From NCBI GenBank assembly GCA_947683625.1, contig CANTUR010000672.1:62001-126000 (forward strand): a stretch of 64,000 nt of DNA, in the 5' to 3' direction. Each line of letters starts with the position of its first letter. The stretch's first letter is position 1. This stretch comes from Mallotus nudiflorus (lineage: Eukaryota > Streptophyta > Magnoliopsida > Malpighiales > Euphorbiaceae). The notes beneath the pieces are model-generated. The model made no database searches. It was not told the origin of the DNA and was given only the letters and a program-made list of their open reading frames with translations. Positions 47,401 to 58,260 of this stretch are shown here, piece after piece. Position numbers and translations under genes: made by a program.

Positions 47401-48944
47401 TGTTAGTGATATGCACTAGGTCAATCGTTTATGATTATGTATTGCCTTTCTTATTTTATTACTAAAGAGGTATTTCATTATCATTTGATTTTGTAATAAT
47501 TATATGAATGGTTAATTCTTACTAAGGTCATCAAGTATGTGACTTGATAGTAAAACCCTTAGATTAAAATAAGAGTTCTATTCTAATTATCCCTAGCTAT
47601 TTATTCATTATATAAATATTAAAGTATTAAGGCTAGTATGATGTTGACTGATGGTTATGTTTTACTAATCATGAATATGAGATATTAAGTCAACTCATAA
47701 GTACATGATGAGAGATCATGTACTGGATTGACCCACTATGAGAATACTACATAGATTATTGTCATAAGTATTTCTCATCACAGTAATTTTATTTTGGTCC
47801 TTTAACCTTGAAATCATCATGGATTTCTACATAGCTATTTTATGTTTTGACACATTCTAATTTTGTCTTTAACCGGACGATTAAATAGGATGTTGTTGGA
47901 TATGAAATTAGTTATATGAGGAATGTGAGTGATTCAGAAGGAATGTATCCCTCATTAATCTGAGAAAGATATCTAAGGGCGCCTTTATGAGATAGACTGA
48001 AGGAAAATGCATGGTCATGCTAAAATGAATTGATAAAGAGTTATCATTTTCGGTCTACTTGGAATTCAGCTATAATATTGAACTATCTAAAGATGACATT
48101 CTATGTCTTATGTTCAATTAAGATATCATGTGATAAAGGGATGATAAAATTCACTGTAATTAGGTTATGTCGGATTATTGTCTTCACATGACTTGGGTAG
48201 TCATAATGTCTTGCTAGAGGCCACTTATGACTTATAGGCCTAAATAGAGATTTAGGCCCACTGCCAATGTTATGTGAACCTATAGGGTCACACACTTAGA
48301 ACAAGCCCAAAATGGATATGGGTTTAATAAGCCCAAAATAAACTCTGTGGAAATAACTAATTAAAGTGTTTTATTTATTTATTTGTTCATTTTTTTTATT
48401 TAAGATAAATTTTATTTTAAATAAATAAGATATTATTTCTTATTTATTTTTAAAACAAAATTAGAATATAATAAATGGAAAATTACCAAAAGGTCATTGG
48501 TAGGTGAAACCCTAATTTGGAGTCTATAAATATGTTATATTCTCTAAGGTTTAATACACTTGTTTTTCCTACCTCCAAATTCATTTTCTTTCTTCTTAGA
48601 AAATAAAGACAGAGTTTTTCTTTTGTTCTTGATTTGTGAGACAATCAAGAAGGTTGCTAGCACACATTCCAATTTTTTTTGTGAAGGGCTCTTCGTGTGG
48701 ATACCTATAGAGGACGCATCCTTTTAGAGACGTTTAGATCCAAACAACCAAAGCAAAAAGCTCGAGATAAGGTGTCATCGATGTGAACCTCTTGTCATCC
48801 TTCCAAAAAATCTTGCCTCTTCTGCATTTCAGTGAGATTCTTGAAACCCTATATTTAATCAAGTAGTCGAATTACATGGATCCAGGTTTGGGAACGTGAT
48901 AAAATTTTAATTTTTCCATTGCATTTGTATCACATAACCCAACA
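47401..48944 (+). repeat. 3' LTR of the copia element
   Basis: Starts TGTTAGTGATATGCACTAGG and ends ATAACCCAACA, followed by target duplication CCCTC. Contains TATAAATA at 48525-48532. Differences from the 5' LTR are mostly single bases plus small indels in the T/A runs near 48370-48440. Confidence 0.95.
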
Positions 48945-49300
48945 CCCTCAGCCCCGAACCCCCAACCAATTTGATGAAAATTAAGTTTTTATTTTATTTT
49001 CTGCCTATAAAAGTGTGATATATGCAATTTTTTTATCCAAACCTTTTATGTTCTGTGTCCATTTTTTTAATGATTTCTTACAATACTACTAATTCATTTC
49101 AAATCATGATTGGGATAAACCCTAAACCCCCCGACCCCCAAACCTATGGGATGAAAATTATGTTTTCATTTATTTTTCGCCTATAAAAAGCTGACATATG
49201 CAATGTTCTTAAACAGACCTCATATGTTCTATGTCAATTTTTTTAAAGATATCTTCGAGTACTAGTGATTCAATTGAAATCATGATTGGGATATTCGCAT
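48945..49300. repeat. Telomere-like tract with a 177-bp tandem duplication
   Basis: GATGAAAATTAAGTTTTTAT at 48973 recurs as GATGAAAATTATGTTTTCAT at 49150, a 177-bp spacing. The two units share GCCTATAAAA, ATATGCAAT, TATGTTCTRTGTC and AAATCATGATTGGGATA. Each is preceded by C-rich telomere-like sequence (CCCTCAGCCCC, AAACCCTAAACCCCCCGACC). The sequence is unrelated to the 179-bp satellite despite the similar period. 49301-49425 is plain AT-rich DNA. Confidence 0.8.
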
Positions 49301-49425
49301 CAAAATCCTATAAATTATAAATTTTTCATAATTACATCTTAAAAGAAAACTTCTTAAAAATTGCATCTTATAAGATTTTGAATATATCCTTATTAGTCTA
49401 TGTCTTGTAAGTCAAACAGAATTGG

Positions 49426-49785
49426 CTAATTTGACATAAACATAATTTATGTCCTTCACGCCTTGCCTAACTCATCATCTCACATGAACATTAAACTTCC
49501 AACTTAATTTTCCATTAAAATAAAAAATTTGGTTTCAATCATTACACAAACATATGTAATATTCTTCTTTTTCTGTTGCTTCTTTTGCTTCTCCTCCTCC
49601 TCCTTCTAATTTGACATAAACATAATTTATGTCCTTTATGCCTTGCCTAACACATCTTCTCACATGAATCATGTCATAAAGTCACTTCATCCATTTGCCA
49701 CATTAAACTTCCAACTTAATTTGCCATTAAAATAAAAAATTTGGTTTCAATCATTACACAAACATATGTAATCATTAAACTTCTT
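49426..49785. repeat. 180-bp tandem duplication
   Basis: CTAATTTGACATAAACATAA starts at 49426 and 49606. Both copies share the ACGCCTTGCCTAAC region, TTAAACTTCCAACTTAATTT, CCATTAAAATAAAAAATTTG and CAAACATATGTAAT. The second copy carries about 40 extra bases (CATGTCATAAAGTCACTTCA and neighbours). Each copy runs into a CTT/CTC-rich tail. Confidence 0.85.
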
Positions 49786-49894
49786 TTGCTTCTTCTACTA
49801 CTTCTTCTACTTCTCCTCCTCCTCCTCTTTCTCCTCCTCCTCTTTCTTTCTTCTTCTTCTTCTGCTCCTCCTCCTCCTCCTCCTCCTCCTCCTC
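49772..49894. repeat. CTT/CTC microsatellite
   Basis: Pyrimidine-only trinucleotide runs (CTTCTTCTACTTCTCCTCCT and similar). A frame of Leu and Pro runs passes through it but is produced by the repeat. 49895-50490 beyond it is AT-rich with no feature I can name. Confidence 0.9.
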
Positions 49895-50489
49895 AACTTC
49901 ATCTTTTTCACTTTAATTTTTCACTCTTTGTGAATCACTCCTTCTTACATTTTCTCCATCAAATTTATCCTCTCACCATAGCTCCCACTTTCTTTGATTT
50001 TCTATGTGAGTTCTTGATCACACATGAATAATTAACTTCAAAAATCTTAATGGTTGCTAGTGATAATTTCATATGAGAGCTATAATTGGAGTGGGCTTAT
50101 ATATTTAATGGAATGAGAAAGTAAAATTACAAATGTTATGGAATATGACATAATCAAATTAGGCAAAATGAGGGTGGTTAGTTATAAAAAAATTTCAATA
50201 GGATTGTTTAACTTCTTATAGTGTTGTGCAATGTATTTCTATTATTGAGTTTATTGATGTTAGGAGAGAATTTGGTCTTGCATGGTAAAATAAAAGGCAC
50301 CCCCTAATCCTATTATTGTTCAATTTAAGAGTAATTAAAAATTTTGTGTTTTATTTTCTTTGAATTTTTCTAAATACAATTTTATGTATTCCAGAATGTC
50401 TATTTTAGCTTTAGGGTAATGTAGTTTTTGAACTTTTGACAAAACTAAAAAAAACTATAAAGTTGTAGATAGAGATTTTTTTTTCAACA

Positions 50490-51030
50490 GTTACTCTTTT
50501 TAATGTCGTCAAAAAGTTATTGTGAAGAATGGGGACATGGTTGTAATTTTTTTATTTTGATTCTCAATTTAATGAAAAAATTTTAATATAATCCTCTTAA
50601 TTTTCTCATTACTCTACTTTTATTATGGGAATAAGTACAAATAAGCACCTTACGAATCAAGCATTTCAGCATCAAGACTCTATGGTTTCCTTTATGACAT
50701 TTTAATACCTTGTTATTTCAAATTAATAGTACTTCAGTGATAAAATTTGTTATAACTCATGATTTCTCTTACTTCTCGCATCCAAACAATTTAATTTTTA
50801 TTTTTCATCAAATTCCCATAATTTTAACATGGATTTAGCAATAGCATGATTGTTCATAGTATTTATTTTTTTATCTTATTTATGTTATTATTACTACTTA
50901 ACCCTAAAACCTCAACCCTCAATCCTAGACCCTCAACCTCAAACCCTAAACCATAAACCCTCAACCCTAAACTTAACTTTAAACTCTAAACCCTCAACCC
51001 TTAACCATAAACCCCAAACCTCAAACTGTG
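50490..51030. repeat. AT-rich unit ending in telomere-like repeats, copy B
   Basis: Direct-orientation copy of 39250-39839, starting GAAGAATGGGGACATGGTTG at 50524 and ending in CCCTAAA/CCCTCAA heptamers (50895-51030). If the copia element is subtracted, the two copies are about 2.1 kb apart. It ends where the dyad-rich sequence of the Athila region begins. Confidence 0.85.
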
Positions 51031-51245
51031 CATAGTCGTGTGATGAGTTTTAGTGTGTGCATCAAGTCGCATGGCCTTGTGCAAAATGCACACAGCCGTG
51101 TGTCAAGTTTTGGCATCAAAAGACGCACAGTCGTGTGCATTTTTCACACGGCTATGTGACTTGATTATCCAAAAGTGGCGACACAAGACGCATGGCCATT
51201 TGCATTTTCAACATGGTCGTGCGACCTGTACATGCATACTTCAAA
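51030..51245. repeat. Cluster of CACACGGCCGTGTG-like dyads
   Basis: Repeated near-palindromes: CACACAGCCGTGTG, CGCACAGTCGTGTGC, CACACGGCTATGTG, GCATGGCCATTTGC. A related sequence lies at 56957-56990. This is probably non-coding sequence of the adjacent Athila-like remnant; the short frames through it carry no known domain. 51246-51545 is AT-rich without further features. Confidence 0.6.
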
Positions 51246-51545
51246 AAATTCACTGAATAAAAAATTCAACACACATAAACAAGCAATGCATCATAAATTT
51301 GATTTAAAAGTCACTCAAAACAACATTTCACTAAACATTTAACTCACAAGACCTCTTCTAGAGCTCCAACCTTTCTTTCATTCCCTGAAATGCATAAGAA
51401 ACAATCATCAAAAATAGAATAAACTTGCAAAAACATAAAAGAAATAACCAAATAATAAAAATAAAAAAATACAAATAAAAATAGTCTTGGTTGAGCCCCT
51501 AAGAAGCGCTCTTTTAATGGTCCATGAGCTAGACCATCAAATTGA

Positions 51546-52736
51546 TCATCCAGTTGATTCCTTCAAGTATGAAACTTGATGGAACTCCTTAAATATGCTT
51601 CCATGGTATAGCTTTAACCTTTGCCCATTCACTTTGAATGTGTCTCCTTTTATGTTGCTCAATTCCACAGCTCCATGAGGATATGAATGAGTCACTGTAT
51701 ACGATCCTGTCCATCTACTTTTCAACTTTCCAAGAAACAATCTGAGCCATGAGTTAAACAACAAAACTTGATCACCTTCCTTAAACTCCTTGATTCTTAC
51801 TCTTGCATCATGCCATCTCTTAGTACGTTCTTTATAAATCCTTAAAGTTTCACAAGCAGCTTCTTTTATCTCTTCAAGTTCATTCAACTATAACATTCTT
51901 TTCTCAGCTACCTTCCTGAAGTCAAAATTCAAGGCTTTCACCACCTGGTAGGCCTTGTGTTCAAGCTCAACAGGAAGATGACATGCTTTGCCATAAACCA
52001 CCCTGAAGGAAGACATCCCAAGAGGTGTGCCCACAAAGCATCATCAAGCTTCCTTGCCCATTCTTTCCTTGACTTACTTATTTTTCTCTCTAAAATCTTC
52101 TTTTAACTCCCTATTACTCACCTCAACTTAGCCACTAGTTTGCGGGTGATAAGGTGTAGCTACCCTGTGCTTCACACCATGGCGAGCTAATAAAGCTTCC
52201 ATATTCTTATTGCAAAAGTGTGTTCCCCCATCACTTATGATGACTCAAGGCATTCTAAATTAAGAGAATAGCTTCTTTAAGAACTTGCAAATAACCCTTA
52301 CATCATTGACTACACACGCCTGAGCTTCCACCCATTTGGAAACATAATCCACACAAATAAGAATATACCTATTACCATCTGACACCGAAAATAGACCCAT
52401 GAAATCAATGCCCCAAACATCAAAAACTTCCACTTCTAGAATTCCAAATTGGAGCATTTCATCCTTCTTTGAAATGTTTCCACTCCTTTGGCATGCGTCA
52501 CAATGCATCACAAAATCTCTAGCATTTTGAAAAATTGACGGCCAATAGAACCCTATTTCAAGAACCTTAGCAGATGTTCTTTGTGGTCCATAATGTCCAC
52601 CATTGACCCTCCTATGACAGTGTTGTAAGATTTCTCCTACTTCCTCGTTTGTTACACATCTCCTCACCATGCCATCATTGCATAGTTTCCACAAAAAAGG
52701 CTCATCCCAAATGTAGAACTTAGCATCACGAATCAA
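51546..52736 (-). pseudogene. Athila-like integrase, broken
   Basis: 52736-52260 holds the zinc-binding domain (HRRVNGGHYGPQ, HCDACQRSGN) and the start of the core (VWGIDFMGLFSVSDGNRYIL, CVDYVSKWVEAQA). The next part, in another frame near 52230-52130, has SDGGTHFCNK (second Asp) and ARHGVKHRVATPYHPQTSG, then a TAA and VEVSNRELK (Glu). 51887-51546 is the C-terminal domain with TKRWHDARVRIKEFKEGDQV and KVNGQRLKLYHG. All three catalytic acids can be seen, but stops and a shift separate them. Confidence 0.87.
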
Positions 52737-52891
52737 CTTTTTCTTTTACTGAGAAGTGAACTCTTTTGGAATTTCACCCATTGACAAAAAGTTTGCTACA
52801 TCAGCAAACCAAGGAGCACCCATAAATCCTATAGTGAAAAGCATTTTGTCAGGAACATCTCCTTGATAGGCTATTGCTTATCACTTTCCTC

Positions 52892-53475
52892 TTATTCCAA
52901 CTCCAACCTTGAAAGATGATCGGCTACTACATTTTCAGCTCCTTTCTTATCTCTGATCTCAATATCAAACTCTTGCAACAAAAGTACCCATCTCATGAGC
53001 CTTGGTTTCAAATCCTTTTTGTTTATTAAATACTTCAATGTTGCATAATCTGTGTATATAATTTCCTTAAATCCAAGGAGGTACAATCTGAACTTGTCAA
53101 AAGCAAATATAATAGTCAGCATCTCCTTTTCTATAGTAGCATAATTCAACCGAGTATCTGTCAATGTTTGGCTTGCATAATAGATCATAAGCAACCTATT
53201 CTCCTTTTTTTGGCTAAGAACGACTCCTATTGCATGATCACTAGCGTCACACATCAGCTCGAATGGTAGACTCCAATTTGGTGCCATCACTATAGGAGCA
53301 AAAACAAGTGCTTGTTTCAACCTATTAAAAGCGAATTTACAATCATCAATAAAATCAAAAAGTGAATCTTTTTTAAGTAACTTACAAAGGGGTTTTGAGA
53401 TTTTTGAGAAATCCTTGATAAATCGCCTATAGAAGTCTGCATGACCAAGAAAACTCCTAACTCCTTTAACATTTT
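52892..53475 (-). pseudogene. Athila-like RNase H, mostly open
   Basis: 142 open residues from 53320: LPFELMCDASDHAIGVVLSQ (Asp), IYYASQTLTDTRLNYATIEK (Glu), IYTDYATLKYLINKKDLKPR (Asp) and VVADHLSRLE (Asp), so the catalytic set is intact. Upstream 53475-53321, in another frame, is the RT tail (HADFYRRFIKDFSKISKPLC). 52737-52891 between this and integrase is linker with stops. Confidence 0.87.
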
Positions 53476-53482
53476 TGGGGTA

Positions 53483-54163
53483 CTATAACTTCTCAATTGC
53501 CTCTACCTTTGCTTTATCAACTTGAATGCCTTGAGCTAAAATCTTGTGTCCAAGTACAATACCTTCATCTACCATGAAATGGCACTTTTCCCAATTCAAC
53601 ACCAAATTGGTTTCCTCACAACGTGCTAGAACTTTCTCCAAATTGCTCAAACATCCTTCAAATGAGTTTCCATAGATAGAAAAATCATCCATGAAAACAT
53701 CCATGATCTCCTCTACTAAATCAGTAAATATAGCCATCATACATCTCTGAAAAGTTACAGGACCATTACATAACCCAAATGGCATCCTCCTGTATGCAAA
53801 TGTGCCATAAGGACATGTAAAGGTGGTCTTCTCTTAATCTTTTGGAGCTATTACAATTTGATTATAGCATGAGTAACCATCCAGGAAGCAATAAAAAGCA
53901 TGTCCTACTATCCGCTCTAACATTTGATCAATAAAGGGTTATAGGAAATGGTCTTTCCTTGTGGATGAATTCAATTTCCTGTAATCAATGCACACTCTCC
54001 ATCCATTCATAACTCTTATAGGAATGAACTCTCCTTCTGTATTTTGCACAATTATTATTCCCCCCTTCTTTGGCACACACTGAATTGGGCTAACCCAAGA
54101 ACTGTCAGAGATTGGATAAATAATTCTTGCATCAAGTAGTTTGACCACTTCTTTCTTTACCAC
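53483..54163 (-). pseudogene. Athila-like reverse transcriptase, broken
   Basis: 54163-53939: VKKEVVKLLDARIIYPISDS, WVSPIQCVPKKGG and WRVCIDYRKLNSSTRKDHFL. 53938-53786, with stops, carries the palm (GHAFYCFLDGYSCYNQI-like residues). 53785-53483: MPFGLCNGPVTFQRCMMAIF and VFMDDFSIYGNSFEGCLSNL (polymerase MDD box), then GIVLGHKI. Length and motif order are complete; at least two stops interrupt it. Confidence 0.88.
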
Positions 54164-54665
54164 CTCTTACATGTTCGGGTTGAGCCTCCTCTATCTTTCA
54201 ATGGTTGGCTTCTATCCATCCTCCATCAAAATCTTATACATGCAATAAGAGGGACTTATACCTCTTATATCCGAAATTTGCCAACTGATTGCCTTTATTT
54301 TTCTCTTTAGCTTGTTCACCAACAAATCCTTTTACTCCTTACTAAGTTTAGAAGATATAATCACAGGTAAAGTTTGGCCATCACTAAGAAAAAGTGTACC
54401 TTAAATATTAAGGTAACAGCTTCAAGTCTAGTTTTGGTGGTTTTATGATTGAGGGTGGTGTGGGTTCAGTGCTTGGTAGTTGTATGTGTAGTTGGTGCGG
54501 GTATTTGAGAGACACTTCTTCTTGAGAAGATTGTACCTGTAAGCACTTCTCAATGTTCTCAACTTCTAAAGACCGTGCTAACCTCTGTCATTGGACTTCA
54601 TTCACACATTCATCAATGACTTTAACTCACATGCAAAAATCTTCGTCATAAGGATATTTCATAGT

Positions 54666-55940
54666 TTAATAGATATTAAACTTACAGCTCTCATCCCGCA
54701 CTTTTAATATGAGAGTTCCATCATAGATGTTAATTATTGCTCTAGCAATGTAAAGGAATGGCATACCAAGGATTAGTGGAACCTCCTCATTTTCTTTAAA
54801 GTCAAGGACTACAAAATCCACTAGAAAAATAAATTTTCCAGCCCTTACTAACACATCCTCCACTATCCCTTCTGGTTCCTTCACTGTCCTATCTGTAAAT
54901 TACAATCAAATGCTTATAGGTTTTGCTTCTCCTAATCCTAATTTCTTGTAAACAAACAAAGGCATAAGATTAATTGAAGCTCCAGAATCACATAAAGCTC
55001 TTTGAAAATTTAAATTTCCCACAAAATAAGGAATAGTGAGACTCCCTGGATGCTTCCTTTTTAAAGGAAGTTTCTTCGAGATGATAGTGCTACACTCTTT
55101 TATGAGTGTGATGGTCTCACACTCTTGCAACTTCTTTTTATTGGAAATCAATTCCTTGAGAAATTTAGCATACGTAGGCATTTGCAAAAGACATTCCACT
55201 AGAGGCATATTGATGTGGAGTGCTTTAAACCTCTCTAAAAATTTAGCAAATTGTTGATCATGCTCCTGTTTCTTCAATCTTTGAGGGTATGGAGCTGGAG
55301 GTTTGTAAGGTTTCACTAGTGTTGGTGTAGATTTCTCTACTACTCATTCCTTATTTTTATTATCACCTTGCAACTTCTACACTGTTTGCACTTTAACTTA
55401 TTCATCCTCTTACTCTTTCTCCTCTTCCTTCTTTTTTTCCTACTCATATTCTATTATTGCTTTTAGGATTTGGATCTCTGTTCCACTTCTCAAGGTGATA
55501 GCCTTCAACTATTCTTTTAGATTCTTCTCAGTGTTGCTTGGCAAAGAACCTTGATTCCTCATTGACAATAAATTTTCCAACTACCCCATTTGCACCTCTA
55601 AATTATGAATAGAGGAAGAGCGATTCTTGAACATCAGTTGAGTGTCTTGATACATTTGCTTAAATCTGCCTTCCAACCTCTTTTTAGCTTCATCTTGTTG
55701 ATTCATTTTTGTGGACATCACATCCATGAAATTCTCCAACTTTCTCTCTAGAGAACTCCCAGAAGATGAATTTTTTTCTTGATGGAATTTGGTTGCTGGT
55801 GTTGCACATTATGCCCTACAAAACCAGGTGGTGCTTGTGGCCTCCACTGGTTGTTCCCTTGATTACTCTAAGAGAAATTAGGATGATTTCTCCAACTTGG
55901 ATTATAGGTGTTACCATGCACTTGGTTCTGCTGTCCTTTA
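54666..55940 (-). pseudogene. Athila-like gag C-terminus and protease, broken
   Basis: 55940-55330, read with frame changes, gives NTYNPSWRNHPNFS then TAG, NNQWRPQAPPGFVG and SIHNLEVQMGQLENLLSM, the usual end of Athila gag. 55316-54906 contains KFLERFKALHINMPLVECLL, IPYFVGNLNFQRALCDSG and ASINLMPLFVYKKLGLGEA, the retropepsin-like protease with its DSGA active site. 54884-54666 continues with GKFIFLVDFVVLDFKENEEV, PLILGMPFLYIARAIIN. 54164-54665 is acidic linker with several stops. Confidence 0.85.
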
Positions 55941-57590
55941 AACTAGATGGGTTTTCGCAAGTATACAGATTCATACAAGTAGTAATTAAATATCAATCCC
56001 ACAGAGCTTGCAGATTGACTACAGTGATACTAGTCGTGTTTGTTTGTTTAAACAACCAAAAAGGGTATTTTGAATTAAAATAAAAATTAAACTAAGAAAA
56101 AACACAAAAAATTATAATGAAATAATAATCACTTTAGAGAGTTAGGGTTCTTATTACCAATTCAACCTTTATTTAAGATCAATTAACTGCTAAGCCATAT
56201 CTAACCTTAATCCAATTTGAGGGTCTCAAGAATCATAGGCTTTCCTCTTAAGACAACCCTGTGATTAACTAAGTAAATTGACATTCTTAGATTTAAAGCT
56301 CTCACCTACTAAGTGTTCGATTAACCCAGTTTAAGCACCAACCCTTAATCAATATTAATTGCTTAAGTGTTTCTCAACTAAGAAAGCATCTAACAGGTTA
56401 TTGTTTAAATCTAATACAACCCATCTATCAATCAAGTTTTCTTGTGTATATTCAATCAAAGGGTGATCAATCCTAAAAAGACATTAAGTTCAACAACAAC
56501 TAAAGGATCTAGATTAATGGCTTAGGTTTAATTGTGATTAGCCTATGGTTGAATTGTAATAAGAACCCTAACTAAGAATTTAGCTACTCATGTTAATTGT
56601 AAGAGACAAAAAAGAAAAATAAAAGAAAATAGGCATCATCATTAAATCAAAATTAGGAATGAATAAACACAATTGAATAAAAGAAACCTCATGTTCAATA
56701 GGAAGCTTAATGTTCATCAATTCTTATTCTCAAATCTCCAAAACTAACATAAGCAAGAAAATTCCTTGTTCTCTTTAAAACTACTCTAAGAAAATGTATA
56801 TCAAAAATTAATGAAATATCCTCTCCCTTATTTTTGGTGGCTACCCTCTTATAAAACCCTAATTACCAACCCTAGGGTTACAACCATGTGAAATCTCCAT
56901 CTTGTCACTCATGAGTCAGCAATTAAATTTCACTTTGAATTTCCCAATCACCAGGTCGCACGGCCGTGTGCATTTTGTGCATGGTTGTGCACCTCACTTT
57001 TTCAATATTTTAGCATATCGACCTCCATTGCTTTTTGGGCCCACTTCAAGTGCCTACGACTCCCATGTAACCTTCCTCTACTGTTCTTTGACTTCCCTAA
57101 ATACATAAAAATCAACCAAAAATAAACCAACTAATACATAAAAATAAATAAACACACAAGACATGCATTAAGTACTCAACTAAATAAAAGAAACACAAAC
57201 TTAACTGAAATTGCATCTAATCCTAACATAAAGACTACTTAAAATAATGCATTTTTCACACTCATCATCAAGCATAATAAAAACCATTATCATGCTTGGT
57301 TAAGTGTTATCAAGTTCTCATTAACCTTGGTTATCCTAGCCATAAATGCTACAAGTTCGAGTTTAAAGGGCTTCTTATACCTCTTAGAATGACTACTTCA
57401 GCCTTTGAGTTATAATTGCCTCTGACCTACCCTTATACTAGATAGGTGTAGTAGGGCTGAAACTATAACCACAACCTCAACTCAAAAAGACTAATTATTA
57501 ATATTGTCTCTCTAAAAGAAGCAGTTCATATTCAACTCACTAAAAAGACATGGAAATCAATAAGATTCAAAATATATAATATACGCAAAA
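55941..57590. other. Unclassified AT-rich repeat-like sequence
   Basis: Begins TTTTCGCAAGTATACAGATT and continues with CACAGAGCTTGCAG, words I associate with a widespread class of plant intergenic repeats that I cannot name with confidence. A dyad CGCACGGCCGTGTGC lies at 56957, with partial palindromes up to 56990. No coding region with recognisable domains, no LTR pair found. Confidence 0.4.
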
Positions 57591-57599
57591 TTGACGTAT

Positions 57600-57800
57600 C
57601 CCGAGTTCTCTATTGAAATAGGAGTTACATCTGCTATACGATCGAAGATATCAATACTGCACCCTGCAAAACTCCTGGTGCATATGCAGTATTATCGCGA
57701 CACTGAGCCACAAGCTCCTTATTCAATTGTTCCCACTATCTACGGTAATCATCTGGCCTTCCATGTCCATCTCTACCCCTACACCTAATAGGCTAAACAG
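57600..57800 (-). other. Possible gag-like or other coding relic
   Basis: The minus strand from about 57785 reads RGRDGHGRPDDYRR, a stop, then WEQLNKELVAQCRDNTAYAP and GVLQGA before dissolving into stops. The Arg/Gly-rich start followed by a helical-looking stretch is reminiscent of the N-terminus of some Ty3/gypsy gag proteins. The resemblance is weak and there is no supporting domain nearby, so this is tentative. Confidence 0.2.
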
Positions 57801-58208
57801 GGGGGGTATAACCTCATGCACAAAAGACTTTCTTTCATTGACCTCATCGACCAATGGAGTGACTCACGCTCACAGCATTCAAAAAAAAATAAAAACAAAA
57901 CAAGTAATTCAAACAATCACAGATAACCAGACCTCCTAACGGATATGCAGAATTCCTAAAGCAAGGAAAACTTTTCAAAGACATGATTGAACCTATTTTA
58001 ATTATAGTAGTATAAGCACCTAATTTCGGGATGTAATTATACACAATTGCGACGTAAACCCCTATGATGAAATTTATTCAAAAATTGAATTTGGTTGTCG
58101 ATTTTCTAGACATTAGGGACTAAATTATAACATTTTTTAGGATTTGATTACAAGTTAATTTTTCAGGGGTCTTTTGGTAATTAAAGGTTAAAAAAATTGG
58201 CATTAGTG

Positions 58209-58260
58209 TAATGCCGATCGGCATTATACAATGTCGATCGGCATTGCACAATGTCGACGC
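58209..58260. repeat. 20-bp palindromic tandem repeat
   Basis: ATGCCGATCGGCATTATACA (58211-58230) is followed by ATGTCGATCGGCATTGCACA (58231-58250) and the start of a third unit ATGTCGACGC. The first unit contains the perfect 18-bp palindrome TAATGCCGATCGGCATTA (58209-58226). It is GC-rich and CpG-rich against an AT-rich background. Confidence 0.85.

Larger units (their letters stand above)
39840..48944 (+). mobile_element. Ty1/copia LTR retrotransposon, complete structure, coding region dead
   Basis: 9.1 kb. It has two LTRs of about 1.54 kb starting TGTTAGTGATATGCACTAGG and ending CCCAACA, an initiator-tRNA-Met primer-binding site, a 2-kb leader, gag, protease, integrase, RT and RNase H in copia order (integrase before RT), a purine-rich tract and a perfect 5-bp target duplication. 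At least ten in-frame stops and about three frameshifts disable the polyprotein. Its LTRs are visibly closer to each other than those of the Tat element, suggesting a younger insertion. I do not assign a lineage. Confidence 0.96.
51546..55940 (-). mobile_element. Athila-like Ty3/gypsy remnant, internal region only
   Basis: Minus-strand order gag C-terminus, protease, RT, RNase H, integrase, all in pieces. Motifs match the Athila lineage (RT with VFMDDFSIYG, GWRVCIDYRKLNSSTRKDHF; gag with NTYNPSWRNHPNFS; integrase C-terminus with LRLFLGKLKSRWTGSYTV). No LTR pair, primer-binding site or target duplication was found. The gag N-terminus is cut off at about 55940, where unrelated sequence begins. 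It is the most fragmented element here. Confidence 0.88.

Noticed and set aside
49741..50031. 96-residue frame with long Leu and Pro runs
   Set aside because: Produced by a CTT/CTC microsatellite; no non-repetitive domain and no homologous copy in the neighbouring duplication.
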